The notes under the pieces: generated by a model | Seen by the model: the letters and a program-made list of their open reading frames with translations, nothing else | Told to the model about the DNA's origin: nothing | Database searches by the model: none | Made by a program: the position numbers and the translations under genes | Assembly (NCBI GenBank): GCA_035318925.1 | Contig: DATHDS010000021.1 | Location: 124,001 to 188,000, forward strand | Origin: VAXT01 sp035318925 | Lineage (GTDB): Bacteria; Actinomycetota; Thermoleophilia; Gaiellales; Gaiellaceae | Reading direction: 5' to 3' | DNA length: 64,000 bases | Shown: positions 16,527 through 23,988 of the stretch, piece by piece | How positions within the stretch are numbered: position 1 is the first letter of the stretch | Layout: every line of letters starts with the position of its first letter

Positions 16527-17747
16527 CTAGACGACAGCTTCGGCATCGACCGTCTCGAAGCGTATGAGGGAAGCGGCCTCGTCCGCCCGCGCGAGCGCCT
16601 GCTCCCGGCTCTCACCGGTGATGAGCACGGCTCCGGCCCGGTCGGCGCCGATGCGGAAGGGGCCGAAGGCATGGCCGGGCTCGCGGTAGATCCACAGCTC
16701 CCGGACTCCCTCGACGGCGCGCGCCTCCTCGACGCCCGTGACCTCGCGAAGGACTCCTTCCTCCGGCGGAACGAGGAAGCGGACGCATGCTCCGCCGACC
16801 CGAGGCTCCGGCCTCAGCTCGCTCTCTTCGACCGGCTCGCCGAGCGCGGCGCTGATTGCGAGGGCGTTGAGGTCGACACCAACCACCTCGCGGCAGAGCT
16901 CTGCGTTGTGCCCGCCTCCGAGGCGCCCGGCCAGCTCCATTACCTGCGGGCCGCCGGAGCCGATGCGGAGCTCGAGGTGCGTCGGACCGTCGGTGATCCC
17001 GACCGCGGCGGCAACGGCGTCGGCTACCCGGAAGACATCGTCGCCGGCAGCCTCGCTGGGCCACACATGGGTGAGGGCGACGCCGAACGCGGGCGAATCG
17101 GCTGTCAGCCTGTCGGTCACGGTGAGCGGGAAGAAGCGGCCCAAAACGGAGAAGCCGCCCACCTGGACCTCCGGCCCCTCGACGATCTCTTCGACGATGG
17201 CGATGCCGCTCCGCGACTCTGCAAGAGCGAGCGCGATCGCACCCGGGAGCTGGTCCATGGATTGGACCAGCGTTTGCCCCCGCTGCCCCTGGCGGTCGGG
17301 TGCTTTCACCACGCAGGGGGCGGGAACGGCAACGTCCGCCTCGGCCTCCGAGACGACCTGCCAGCCGGGCTGGGGGAGGCCGTGCTCGGCGAAGCGCTCG
17401 CGCTGACGGATCTTCGAGACCGTGAGCGCGGCGGCTTCAGGATCGAGCGGATGCGGAAGCCGCAGCCGCTCGGCGACACGCGCCGCGATGGCCACGGGCC
17501 AGTCGGTGCCTGGAGCGATGATCCCTTCGACGCCCTCCGCGCCGGCCAGCCGTTCGATTCCCTGCTCGTCCTCGGTCGAGATGATCGCCCGCCGGTCGGC
17601 ATAGCGAAAGCCGGGCGCAGCCGGGTCGCGGTCGAGCGCGATCACATAGAGGCCCAGCTCGCGGGCAGTCGCGAGCAGGCCGAGCTGCGCGGGTCCCGCC
17701 CCTAGGACGAGAAGACGTTTGCCGGGCGGCGCTCCGGAGCCTTCCAC
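16527..17747 (-). CDS. ATP-grasp ligase, upstream paralogue of a tandem pair
   Basis: 406-aa ATP-grasp protein. It has the same layout as its neighbour: KRLLVLGAGPAQLGLL at residues 10-25, CVVKAPDRQGQRG near residue 155, EEIVEGPEVQVGGFS near residue 190, and VMELAGRLGGGHNAE near residue 282. The acidic and asparagine/histidine residues for Mg-ATP binding are present, so both copies look catalytically competent. ATG 17747 overlaps the 3' end of the dehydratase gene by 46 bp, implying tight coupling. It may acylate an amino sugar with an amino acid or another carboxylate; a carboxylate-amine ligase in primary metabolism is the alternative. Confidence 0.75.
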   Translation of the reverse strand: MEGSGAPPGKRLLVLGAGPAQLGLLATARELGLYVIALDRDPAAPGFRYADRRAIISTEDEQGIERLAGAEGVEGIIAPGTDWPVAIAARVAERLRLPHPLDPEAAALTVSKIRQRERFAEHGLPQPGWQVVSEAEADVAVPAPCVVKAPDRQGQRGQTLVQSMDQLPGAIALALAESRSGIAIVEEIVEGPEVQVGGFSVLGRFFPLTVTDRLTADSPAFGVALTHVWPSEAAGDDVFRVADAVAAAVGITDGPTHLELRIGSGGPQVMELAGRLGGGHNAELCREVVGVDLNALAISAALGEPVEESELRPEPRVGGACVRFLVPPEEGVLREVTGVEEARAVEGVRELWIYREPGHAFGPFRIGADRAGAVLITGESREQALARADEAASLIRFETVDAEAVV

Positions 17748-18703
17748 CAGGCCTCATTGTCGCGATACCACGCGATGGTGCGCTCGAGCCCCTCCTCGAA
17801 GGATGTCCGTGCCTTCCAGCCGAGCAGCTTCTCCGCCTTCTCGGTCGAGCCGATGTGACGGTCGACCTGCCCGGGCCGCTCGTCGACGTGCACCTTCAGC
17901 GATGCCGGCTTGCCGAGCAGCTCCAGCACCTTGTCGGCGATGTCCGAGACGGTGATGTCGATGCCCGTCGCGATGTTGATCACCTCACCGACGACCCGCT
18001 CGTCGGCCGCGATGGCCGCCTCGATCGCCTCGGCGTCGTCGTCCACGTAGAGCCAGTCGCGGCTCGCGTGCCCGTCGCCGTGGATCGTCAGGGGCTCGTC
18101 AGCGAGCGCCTGCGTGATGAAGCGCGGAATCACCTTCTCCGGATGCTGGCTCGGCCCGTAGTTGTTGAACGGCCGGACGATGACGATCGGCAGTCCATAC
18201 GTGACGTAGTACGAGTACGCGAGCCGGTCCGCGCCGGCCTTGGTGGCTGCGTACGGGCTGCGCGGGTTGAGCGGGTGCTCCTCGTCCATGGGCGCGTAGC
18301 GCGCAGTGCCGTAGACCTCGCTCGAGGAAAAGAGGACGAAGCGGTCGACGGGGCTCTCGCGGATCGCGTCGAGCAGGATCTGCGTGCCCACGACGTTCGT
18401 CGTCACGAACTCCGACGCCCCGGATTCGATCGACTTCTCGACATGCGACTCGGCCGCGGCGTTCACGATCACGTCGACCTCGGCCACGATCTGGCGAACG
18501 AGGTCCGGGTCGCGGATGTCGCCGTGCACGAACGAGTGTCGTCCGTTCGAGGACAGGTCGGCAAGGTTGTCCATGCTGCCCGCGTACGTGAGCGCATCGA
18601 GCGAGACGACCTCGTGGGGGGTCGCCTGCAGGAGATGGCGGACGAAGTTCGAGGAAATGAATCCCGCGCCGCCGGTGACGAGAATTCGTTTCGGCCTGGG
18701 CAT
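17702..18703 (-). CDS. NAD-dependent nucleotide-sugar epimerase/dehydratase (LegB/ArnA-dehydrogenase-like)
   Basis: 333-aa extended short-chain dehydrogenase. The NAD motif TGGAGFIS is at residues 10-17, SSSEVYG is near residue 126 and the catalytic Y-x3-K (YAATK) is near residue 151. The SSSEVYGTA...PMDEEHPLNPRSPY pattern resembles LegB-type UDP-GlcNAc 4,6-dehydratases and the ArnA decarboxylase. True RmlB has T-D-E at this site, and the aspartate is absent here. It is the first gene of the run 18703 to 9039. With the downstream aminotransferase it most likely makes a 4-keto-6-deoxy precursor; a UDP-sugar decarboxylase is the main alternative. A TAGGCT hexamer lies 8 nt before ATG 18703. Confidence 0.8.
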   Translation of the reverse strand: MPRPKRILVTGGAGFISSNFVRHLLQATPHEVVSLDALTYAGSMDNLADLSSNGRHSFVHGDIRDPDLVRQIVAEVDVIVNAAAESHVEKSIESGASEFVTTNVVGTQILLDAIRESPVDRFVLFSSSEVYGTARYAPMDEEHPLNPRSPYAATKAGADRLAYSYYVTYGLPIVIVRPFNNYGPSQHPEKVIPRFITQALADEPLTIHGDGHASRDWLYVDDDAEAIEAAIAADERVVGEVINIATGIDITVSDIADKVLELLGKPASLKVHVDERPGQVDRHIGSTEKAEKLLGWKARTSFEEGLERTIAWYRDNEAWWKAPERRPANVFSS

Positions 18704-18711
18704 GCGGGCGA

Positions 18712-18717
18712 AGCCTA
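18712..18717 (-). promoter_or_regulatory. -10-like element of the dehydratase-led gene run
   Basis: TAGGCT on the minus strand, 8 nt before ATG 18703, with no Shine-Dalgarno sequence. The identical hexamer precedes GTG 20791 and GTG 33163 at similar spacing. Confidence 0.45.
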
Positions 18718-18773
18718 CCCCGAGGCTAACGGAGCCCGTGGGAGCCGCGGTTGGTAAGACTTACGCGAGCGAG

Positions 18774-19505
18774 ATGCGCATGGGCCGAGTCCTCCAGACC
18801 GTGAAGCCGCTGGTCCCGGTGGGGCTCAAGCGACCGATCAAGCGCGCGATCCCATACCGGTACCACCGTCTCTTCGACCCCGAGTGGCACCGGCGGAGCA
18901 TCGGCAACGTCAAGCTCTGGGACACGCTCGGGAAGCTCCAGTTCGACTACCTGGTCGACCGCGGCCTGGCTCCGAGCCATTATTTCCTCGACGTCGGCTG
19001 CGGCCCGCTCCGCGGCGGCATGCACTTCATCCGCTATCTCGAGACGGGGCACTACTACGGCGTGGACAGCAACACGCCCATGCTGGAAGAGACGAAGCGC
19101 CTGGAGCTCCCCAGGCTCGGCCTCACCGAGAAGCAGCCGGCGCTCGTCGTGATGGAGGACTTCGGCTTCGGGCGGCTCAACCGACAGTTCGACTACGCCC
19201 TGGCGCAATCGGTCTTCACCCACCTCCCGCTCAACAACATCATCCGCTGCCTGATGGAGATGGAGAAAGCGCTCGTTCCGGGCGGAGAGTTCTACGCGAC
19301 GATCTGGGAGAACGAGCGGGGGAAGCTCAACCTCGACGACATCAACCAGACCTCGAGCGCGGTCACTCACTTCGACCGCGACTTCTTCCATTACGACGTC
19401 GGCACCTTCGAATGGATCTGCGAGGGCACGGACCTGAGCGTCGAGTACCTCGGTGACTGGAAGAACCCGGTCAACCAGAAGATGCTCGTCTTCCGTAAGG
19501 CCTAG
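18774..19505 (+). CDS. SAM-dependent methyltransferase
   Basis: 243-aa class I methyltransferase. Motif I is FLDVGCGPLRGG near residue 72. The acidic residue of motif II is in YYGVDSN about 25 residues later. Motif IV is FDYALAQSVFTHLPL near residue 143, and VPGGEFYATIW follows. The basic N-terminus (KRPIKRAIPYRYHR) may contact a phosphorylated or anionic glycan. ATG 18774 is followed by a second ATG at 18780. It is divergent from the dehydratase and converges with the ATP-grasp gene at 19502 (4-bp CTAG stop overlap). Probable substrate: a surface sugar. Confidence 0.75.
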   Translation: MRMGRVLQTVKPLVPVGLKRPIKRAIPYRYHRLFDPEWHRRSIGNVKLWDTLGKLQFDYLVDRGLAPSHYFLDVGCGPLRGGMHFIRYLETGHYYGVDSNTPMLEETKRLELPRLGLTEKQPALVVMEDFGFGRLNRQFDYALAQSVFTHLPLNNIIRCLMEMEKALVPGGEFYATIWENERGKLNLDDINQTSSAVTHFDRDFFHYDVGTFEWICEGTDLSVEYLGDWKNPVNQKMLVFRKA

Positions 19506-20728
19506 CCGGCGCTACCGGGCCGCAGCGGGTTCAGCAGGAAGCGTCCTGCGTTCACGAGCCCCGGCTGCGGATCGTCGAGGGCGAAGACGCCGTCGACGTA
19601 CGGTGGGCGCTGGACCGAGACGCCGTGATCGCTCATCAGGCCGATCGCCCAGCGCTTGCCGCTCGAGTCGGTGCGAGCGGAGGAAACCGGCTCACCGACC
19701 AGGTCGCGGTACGCAATCTGTACGACGTCCGCGCCGCACGCGCCGGTGAGCCCATGCCACTGCCACAGTCGCGGGTTCACCTCGATCAGCTTCAACTGGC
19801 CGTCCCGCGGGTCCCGCTTCCACTCGACCTGCGCGATCCCGTGGAAGCGGAGCGCCTGCAAGAGGCGGAGCCCCGATTCGACGACCTCGTCGTCCCAGAG
19901 CGCTTCGCCGACCCGCGCGCTGCCCATGTTCTCGGAGGTCTGGCGGATCTTCCTGCCGGAGAAGACCGCGAGCGGGTTTCCATCGGCTGAGATGTAGGTG
20001 CCGAGCGACCACAGCGCCGAGTCGCCGCCCGGAATGAACTCCTGCACCATCGGCTCGTAGTCCGCCGTCGTTTCGTACGCATACTCGAGCTCGCTCGCGT
20101 CGCGGCAGACGAAGGCCTGCCGCTTGTGGATCCGCTTGAAGACGATGTTCTCGGACGGCTTCACGAACACGGGGAACCCGATTTCGGCGGCCGCGCTTCG
20201 CGCCTCGGCAGCCGACCGTGGATGCGCCGTCGCCGGCGCGCCCATCCCCAGGCTCGATGCCGTCGCGAGCTGGTGGCGCTTGCTCTGGAGCGGCTCGAGC
20301 ACGTCCCACCCCGGAAACGGGTACAGGAAGCTGTCGCCGAGCGCGTCCCGGTGACGCGCGAGCGAGTTCAGGTGCTCGTCGTGTGTCGGGAAGATCGGCG
20401 TCGGGCGGTCGATCACCTCCGCGAGGCGCTGGAGGAAGGAGATGAACCCGTCCTCGTCGGGCAGCGGGTCGGGAGCGACGACCGGCAGCGTGTAGCGGGA
20501 GCGGAACCCGAGGGCCCAGGGCCGGTGGTCGAGCGAAATGACCTTGATCCCCGCGCGGCCGAGCGACCGGATTGCGCCCAGCCCGTTCACCCACGCGACC
20601 TCGCAGACCACGGCCGGAGCCCGAGCGCTGCCGGCGACGTAATCGGCAACGGCGCTCAGTGGGCGCGGCTTCGCCTGGAGGAACCTCGGGACGACCTGCC
20701 GGGCGGGTTTTGTCTGCGGGACGGCCAC
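19502..20728 (-). CDS. ATP-grasp ligase (COG3919-like)
   Basis: 408-aa ATP-grasp enzyme not closely related to the tandem pair at 15305-17747. Visible elements: the N-terminal AIRSLGRAGIKVISLDHR, the ATP-binding strand FPVFVKPSENIVFKR near residue 190, MVQEFIPGGDSALWS near residue 232, and the Mg-binding end KLIEVNPRLWQWHGLTG near residue 320. COG3919-type ATP-grasp proteins occur in capsule and exopolysaccharide loci, where they are thought to add amino acids or other carboxylates. It starts with GTG 20728, 6 nt after TACGCT. It is divergent from the sulfotransferase gene, 62 bp apart. Confidence 0.75.
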   Translation of the reverse strand: MAVPQTKPARQVVPRFLQAKPRPLSAVADYVAGSARAPAVVCEVAWVNGLGAIRSLGRAGIKVISLDHRPWALGFRSRYTLPVVAPDPLPDEDGFISFLQRLAEVIDRPTPIFPTHDEHLNSLARHRDALGDSFLYPFPGWDVLEPLQSKRHQLATASSLGMGAPATAHPRSAAEARSAAAEIGFPVFVKPSENIVFKRIHKRQAFVCRDASELEYAYETTADYEPMVQEFIPGGDSALWSLGTYISADGNPLAVFSGRKIRQTSENMGSARVGEALWDDEVVESGLRLLQALRFHGIAQVEWKRDPRDGQLKLIEVNPRLWQWHGLTGACGADVVQIAYRDLVGEPVSSARTDSSGKRWAIGLMSDHGVSVQRPPYVDGVFALDDPQPGLVNAGRFLLNPLRPGSAG

Positions 20729-20734
20729 GCCGAG

Positions 20735-20740
20735 AGCGTA
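20735..20740 (-). promoter_or_regulatory. -10-like element of the ATP-grasp gene
   Basis: TACGCT on the minus strand, 6 nt before GTG 20728. Hexamer and spacing are identical to those at 1199-1204. Confidence 0.4.
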
Positions 20741-20776
20741 CTCGGCACCGCCATCGCCACCGGTGGGGCCTTTGTC

Positions 20777-20782
20777 TAGGCT
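20777..20782 (+). promoter_or_regulatory. -10-like element of the sulfotransferase gene
   Basis: TAGGCT, 8 nt before GTG 20791, without a Shine-Dalgarno sequence. The divergent -10 at 20735-20740 is 36 bp away. Confidence 0.4.
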
Positions 20783-20790
20783 CCGCCGTC

Positions 20791-21546
20791 GTGACGAGGT
20801 TCATCGTCCTCTCGACGCAGCGCAGCGGCTCGACCTGGGTCGTCGACATGCTGAGCAGCCACCCGCGGGTCGTCGCGCACTCGGAGCTCTTCATGCACGG
20901 AGGCGAGGGCACGCCGAGCTGGGGCCCGGTGCAGGATCTTCCCTACTGGCAGACGTACATCCGCGAGCAGCGCGGGGGTCGCCTGGCGCGGCCGGTCCAG
21001 CTCTGGCGCTATCTCGGCCGGGCGTTCGAGGAGCGGCCGGGCGTCGACGCCGTCGGCTTCAAGCTCATGTACAGCCAGCTGATTAGCATCGCGAAGCCGC
21101 TCATGCCCGCCCTCTGGCTGAAGCGCGTCCGCATCGTTCACCTCATGCGGCGGAACGCGCTCGACGTCGTGCTCTCGAGGGAAGCGGGCCAGGCTCGCCG
21201 CGGTGTGCTGCACGCGCGGGAGGGCCAACCGGTCGAGGCGGTTCGAGTCAAGCTGAGCACCAACGACCTGCTCGAGCGGATGACCGCGCACGACCGGGCG
21301 ATCGAGGGCGCGCGGGTACGGTTCAAGCGTGTTGGCATCCCGTACACGGAGGTGGTCTACGAGGACCTCGTCGCCGACGAGAGTGCCGGCTTCGCGTCGC
21401 TCTTCGCGTTCCTCGGCGTCGACCCAGCGCCGGTCTCATCCTCGCTCCAGAAGATCAACCCGACCCTGCACGAGGACCTGATCGAGAACTACGGCGAAGT
21501 CCGCGCCGCGCTAGAGGGAACAAAGTTCGCCGGGCAACTCCGTTAA
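20791..21546 (+). CDS. PAPS-dependent sulfotransferase
   Basis: 251-aa sulfotransferase-fold protein that would transfer sulfate from PAPS to a hydroxyl or amino group, probably on a glycan. The 5'-phosphosulfate-binding loop is STQRSGSTW at residues 8-16. The 3'-phosphate-binding region is VHLMRRNALDVVLS near residue 115, with the arginine and serine used for PAPS contact. The late YTEVVYEDLV segment is also typical of bacterial Stf0-like enzymes. GTG 20791 is supported by the -10 spacing. It is followed by two strong hairpins. The PAPS donor can be made by the APS kinase encoded at 46296-46847, which links the polysaccharide locus to the sulfur operon. Confidence 0.8.
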   Translation: MTRFIVLSTQRSGSTWVVDMLSSHPRVVAHSELFMHGGEGTPSWGPVQDLPYWQTYIREQRGGRLARPVQLWRYLGRAFEERPGVDAVGFKLMYSQLISIAKPLMPALWLKRVRIVHLMRRNALDVVLSREAGQARRGVLHAREGQPVEAVRVKLSTNDLLERMTAHDRAIEGARVRFKRVGIPYTEVVYEDLVADESAGFASLFAFLGVDPAPVSSSLQKINPTLHEDLIENYGEVRAALEGTKFAGQLR

Positions 21547-21549
21547 CTG

Positions 21550-21600
21550 GTCCCGGGCCACGGGCCCGGGACTCGCGCAAAGTGCTTCGCACTTTCCGCG
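21550..21600. terminator. Two consecutive GC-rich hairpins
   Basis: The first hairpin is GTCCCGGGCC, a 3-nt loop and GGCCCGGGAC (21550-21572, 10-bp perfect stem). The second is CGCG-C-AAAGTGC, TTC loop, GCACTTT-C-CGCG (21574-21600). Neither is followed by a T tract. They lie between the convergent sulfotransferase and GT2 genes, so they may terminate both directions. Confidence 0.6.
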
Positions 21601-21673
21601 ACTAAGAGCACAGCTAGCGAGGAACGGCAGCTCAACAGGCCCCCCGTTGCCGCGATCGATGGTTCCGGGCCGC

Positions 21674-22651
21674 CTAGCCGAGCTCGCGGTCGATGGTGTA
21701 GAGCGGGCGGCCCTCGACTTCTCGTTGGATGCGGCCGAGGTACTCGCCGACCAGGGCGAGGATGAACCCCTGCATGCCGAGGACGAAGATGACGCCGACG
21801 CCGCCGAAGAGCGGGCCGGGGAAGTTCGACTCCCCGATCCAGTAGACGACGCCGTAGATGCCGAGAGCGAGGGCGGCGGTCGTGCAGAGGACACCGAGCG
21901 CGATCCCGATCCACTGGATCGGCTGCGGCCAGAACCCAGCCAGCACGTGCAGCGCGAGCCGAGTGAGCCGCAGCGGCGAATACCGCGAGCGGCCGGCCCG
22001 CGGCGAATGGGTCACGTTCACCTCGACGACGCTCGCCCCACTCGAGAGTACGAGCGCCTTCGTGAACTTCTGCTTGCCAATCGCGCCGAGCATCGGCTCG
22101 ATCGCGCTCCGCCGGTACGCGTTGAAGGCGCAGCCGAAGTCCGAGATGTCGACGCGGGTGAAGCGGCGGAGCATCCCGTTGATGACGAGCGAAGGTAGCG
22201 TCCGGCCCCAGGAGTCCCTTCTCGCGGCGCGCGTGCCGCTGGCGACGTCGACTCCGGTCTCGACCGCCTCGACGAGCCTGGGCAGATCCTCGGGGGCGTT
22301 CTGGAGGTCGCCGTCCATCGTCACGAGGATCTCGCCGCGCGCGCGGACGAGGCCGGCATGCATGGCCGCGTGCTGCCCGAAATTGCGCTTGAGCCCGACC
22401 GCGCGCACCCGTCCGTCGGCGTCATGGATTCGCTCGAGCTCGGCGAACGTCGCGTCGGTTGAGCCGTCGTCGATGAAGATGAGCTCGAACGTGCGGCCCG
22501 CCGCGTCGAGCGCCTCGACGGCCCGCCCGTAGAGCTCCCGGATGCTTCCGGCCTCGTTGTAGACGGGAATCACGACCGAGATCGACGGCGCCGGCGCGCC
22601 GGGGTCGGCCGGCAGCGCCTGCGGCCGTGCTTCATGCCGGGTGCTCGCCAC
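21674..22651 (-). CDS. Family 2 polyprenyl-phosphate glycosyltransferase (ArnC/GtrB-like)
   Basis: 325-aa GT2 with two C-terminal membrane helices, the DPM1/ArnC/GtrB architecture that loads a sugar onto undecaprenyl phosphate at the inner face of the membrane. Catalytic elements: VIPVYNEAGS near residue 28, FIDDGSTD near residue 60, and the DxD motif in TMDGDLQ near residue 113. The RNFGQHAA segment and GEYLGRIQREVEGRPLY at the C-terminus are family signatures. The GTG start at 22651 has TAGATT 6 nt upstream. It is divergent from the IF-2B-family gene. The lipid-linked sugar could feed the GT-C proteins of this locus. Confidence 0.85.
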   Translation of the reverse strand: MASTRHEARPQALPADPGAPAPSISVVIPVYNEAGSIRELYGRAVEALDAAGRTFELIFIDDGSTDATFAELERIHDADGRVRAVGLKRNFGQHAAMHAGLVRARGEILVTMDGDLQNAPEDLPRLVEAVETGVDVASGTRAARRDSWGRTLPSLVINGMLRRFTRVDISDFGCAFNAYRRSAIEPMLGAIGKQKFTKALVLSSGASVVEVNVTHSPRAGRSRYSPLRLTRLALHVLAGFWPQPIQWIGIALGVLCTTAALALGIYGVVYWIGESNFPGPLFGGVGVIFVLGMQGFILALVGEYLGRIQREVEGRPLYTIDRELG

Positions 22652-22657
22652 AAAGGA

Positions 22658-22663
22658 AATCTA
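22658..22663 (-). promoter_or_regulatory. -10-like element of the GT2 gene
   Basis: TAGATT on the minus strand, 6 nt before GTG 22651. It is divergent from the TAAACT element at 22676-22681. Confidence 0.4.
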
Positions 22664-22675
22664 ACTGCCTGGGGG

Positions 22676-22681
22676 TAAACT
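22676..22681 (+). promoter_or_regulatory. -10-like element of the IF-2B-family gene
   Basis: TAAACT, 7 nt before ATG 22689, with no Shine-Dalgarno sequence in between. One of the clearest leaderless candidates in the window. Confidence 0.5.
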
Positions 22682-22688
22682 CCCCTGC

Positions 22689-23570
22689 ATGTCGGCCCTT
22701 GCCGCGACGGTCGAAGAGCTCCGCAACGACCGCGAGCACGGAGCGAGCTGGATGGCACGACGGGCCGTAGAGGCCCTCCTCGAGGTCAACAAGGAGCCGG
22801 GCGAGAACACCGACTCGCTGGTCGACGAGCTCGTCAAGGCGGGCCGCGAGCTGTCCGAGACACGGCCAGGAGTCGGCGCGATCGCGGGTGCGGCCGGCCG
22901 CATCCTCGCCGCGGCGAATGCGCATCGGTACCTCGACCCCGCCGAGCTTCGCCGGCTGATCGACGAGGAGGCCCAAGGGCTGCTCGACGGGCGCAGGCGC
23001 GCGGGAGCCTCGATTGCGATCCAGCTTCAGGAGCGGCTTGCCGGCGGCGTGGTCCTCACCCACTCAGCCTCTGCGACCGTCCGCGAGGCCCTGCTGCACA
23101 CCCCGCCGGCGCGGGCGATGTGCACCGTCTCGGAGCCGATCGGGGAGGGTCGCGCGTTCGTCGACGAGCTCCGCGCGGAGGGCTTGAACGTCGACCTCGT
23201 CGAGGACGCCGACGCACCGTTGGCTCTCGACGACGCGACGCTCTTCCTGGTCGGTGCCGACACGGTCTTTCGCGACGGGACGCTCTGCAACAAGATCGGC
23301 ACGACGGTGCTCGCGGAGGCCGCAACTGCCCGCGACACGCCCGTCGTCGTCGCCTGCGAGATCGTGAAGCTGGCGCCGATCGACGCGGCGGCCGCCCCGG
23401 AGCTGAATGCCGCCGAGCGGGCGCTCTTCGAAATGACCCCGCCGCACCTGATCACGGAGATCGTGACCGAGGAAGGCTCGGTCTCGAGCGACGGCGTCGG
23501 CGCCCTCGTCGACCGGACGCCGTACCTGCGAGAGGGCTATGCCCTTCTCCTGCCGACCGCCGCTCTCTAG
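22689..23570 (+). CDS. IF-2B/ribose-1,5-bisphosphate isomerase family protein
   Basis: 293-aa soluble protein of the eIF2B-alpha/MtnA/ribose-1,5-bisphosphate isomerase superfamily. Its C-terminal half carries the core motif FLVGADTVFRDGTLCNKIGT near residue 190; the aspartate of GAD and the DG-x-x-NKIGT loop shape the sugar-phosphate site. TVSEP and VVVACEIVKL are also conserved. In archaea and some bacteria this branch isomerises ribose-1,5-bisphosphate or an aldose-1-phosphate relative; MtnA-type methylthioribose-1-phosphate isomerase is the alternative. Length is shorter than MtnA (about 340-360 aa). It is followed after 3 bp by an unrelated lipoprotein gene, so context does not settle the function. 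Confidence 0.75.
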   Translation: MSALAATVEELRNDREHGASWMARRAVEALLEVNKEPGENTDSLVDELVKAGRELSETRPGVGAIAGAAGRILAAANAHRYLDPAELRRLIDEEAQGLLDGRRRAGASIAIQLQERLAGGVVLTHSASATVREALLHTPPARAMCTVSEPIGEGRAFVDELRAEGLNVDLVEDADAPLALDDATLFLVGADTVFRDGTLCNKIGTTVLAEAATARDTPVVVACEIVKLAPIDAAAAPELNAAERALFEMTPPHLITEIVTEEGSVSSDGVGALVDRTPYLREGYALLLPTAAL

Positions 23571-23573
23571 GGT

Positions 23574-23972
23574 GTGAAGGTCTCCGTCCTCGTCTTCGCG
23601 ACGCTCGCCGTCACGGGCTGCGGCCACCACACGAGCGGCTCCGGCACCCCCCACCGGGTTACCCAGACCTCCCTCGAGATCTCGGTCACGCCCGGAGGGA
23701 AGGGGCCGCCCACAAAGCTGTGGACGCTCCGCTGTCCGCCCGCCGGGACGCTGCCCGATCCGGCCCGGGCCTGTCGCGGCCTGGCCGCCGTCGACAAGCC
23801 GTTCGCACCGGTTCCGAAAGGCGTCGCGTGCACACAGATCTACGGCGGCTCACAGGTGGCCGAGGTCCAGGGGACCTTCCGCGGAGAGCCCGTCAACACC
23901 CGCTTCACGCGTACCGACGGCTGCCAGATCGCGCGCTGGGACAAGGTCCGCTTCCTCTTCCCGCCCGGCTGA
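23574..23972 (+). CDS. Lipoprotein with subtilisin-inhibitor-like (SSI) domain
   Basis: 132-aa exported protein. The short signal peptide ends in the lipobox LAVTGC, so cysteine 16 should be lipidated. The rest matches the SSI fold: a W-x-L-x-C-P-P-x-GTLPDP-x-x-AC element near residue 50, PKGVACTQIYGG near residue 82, and TDGCQIARW near residue 113. These supply the two conserved disulfide pairs. Classical SSI members inhibit subtilisin-like serine proteases through a loop between the second pair; here that region reads DGCQIAR. A surface-anchored protease inhibitor is the best guess. The GTG start is 3 bp after the IF-2B stop. Confidence 0.65.
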   Translation: MKVSVLVFATLAVTGCGHHTSGSGTPHRVTQTSLEISVTPGGKGPPTKLWTLRCPPAGTLPDPARACRGLAAVDKPFAPVPKGVACTQIYGGSQVAEVQGTFRGEPVNTRFTRTDGCQIARWDKVRFLFPPG

Positions 23973-23973
23973 C

Positions 23974-23979
23974 GATACT
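23974..23979 (+). promoter_or_regulatory. -10-like element of the GT4 gene
   Basis: GATACT, 9 nt before ATG 23989, with no Shine-Dalgarno sequence. This is a weaker match than its counterparts because the first base is G. Confidence 0.3.
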
Positions 23980-23988
23980 TCCGGGCCG

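Noticed and set aside
17702..18703. Calling the epimerase/dehydratase RmlB (dTDP-glucose 4,6-dehydratase)
   Set aside because: The DALTYAG region is similar, but the catalytic T-D-E triad is replaced by S-S-E and no rmlA, rmlC or rmlD gene is present.
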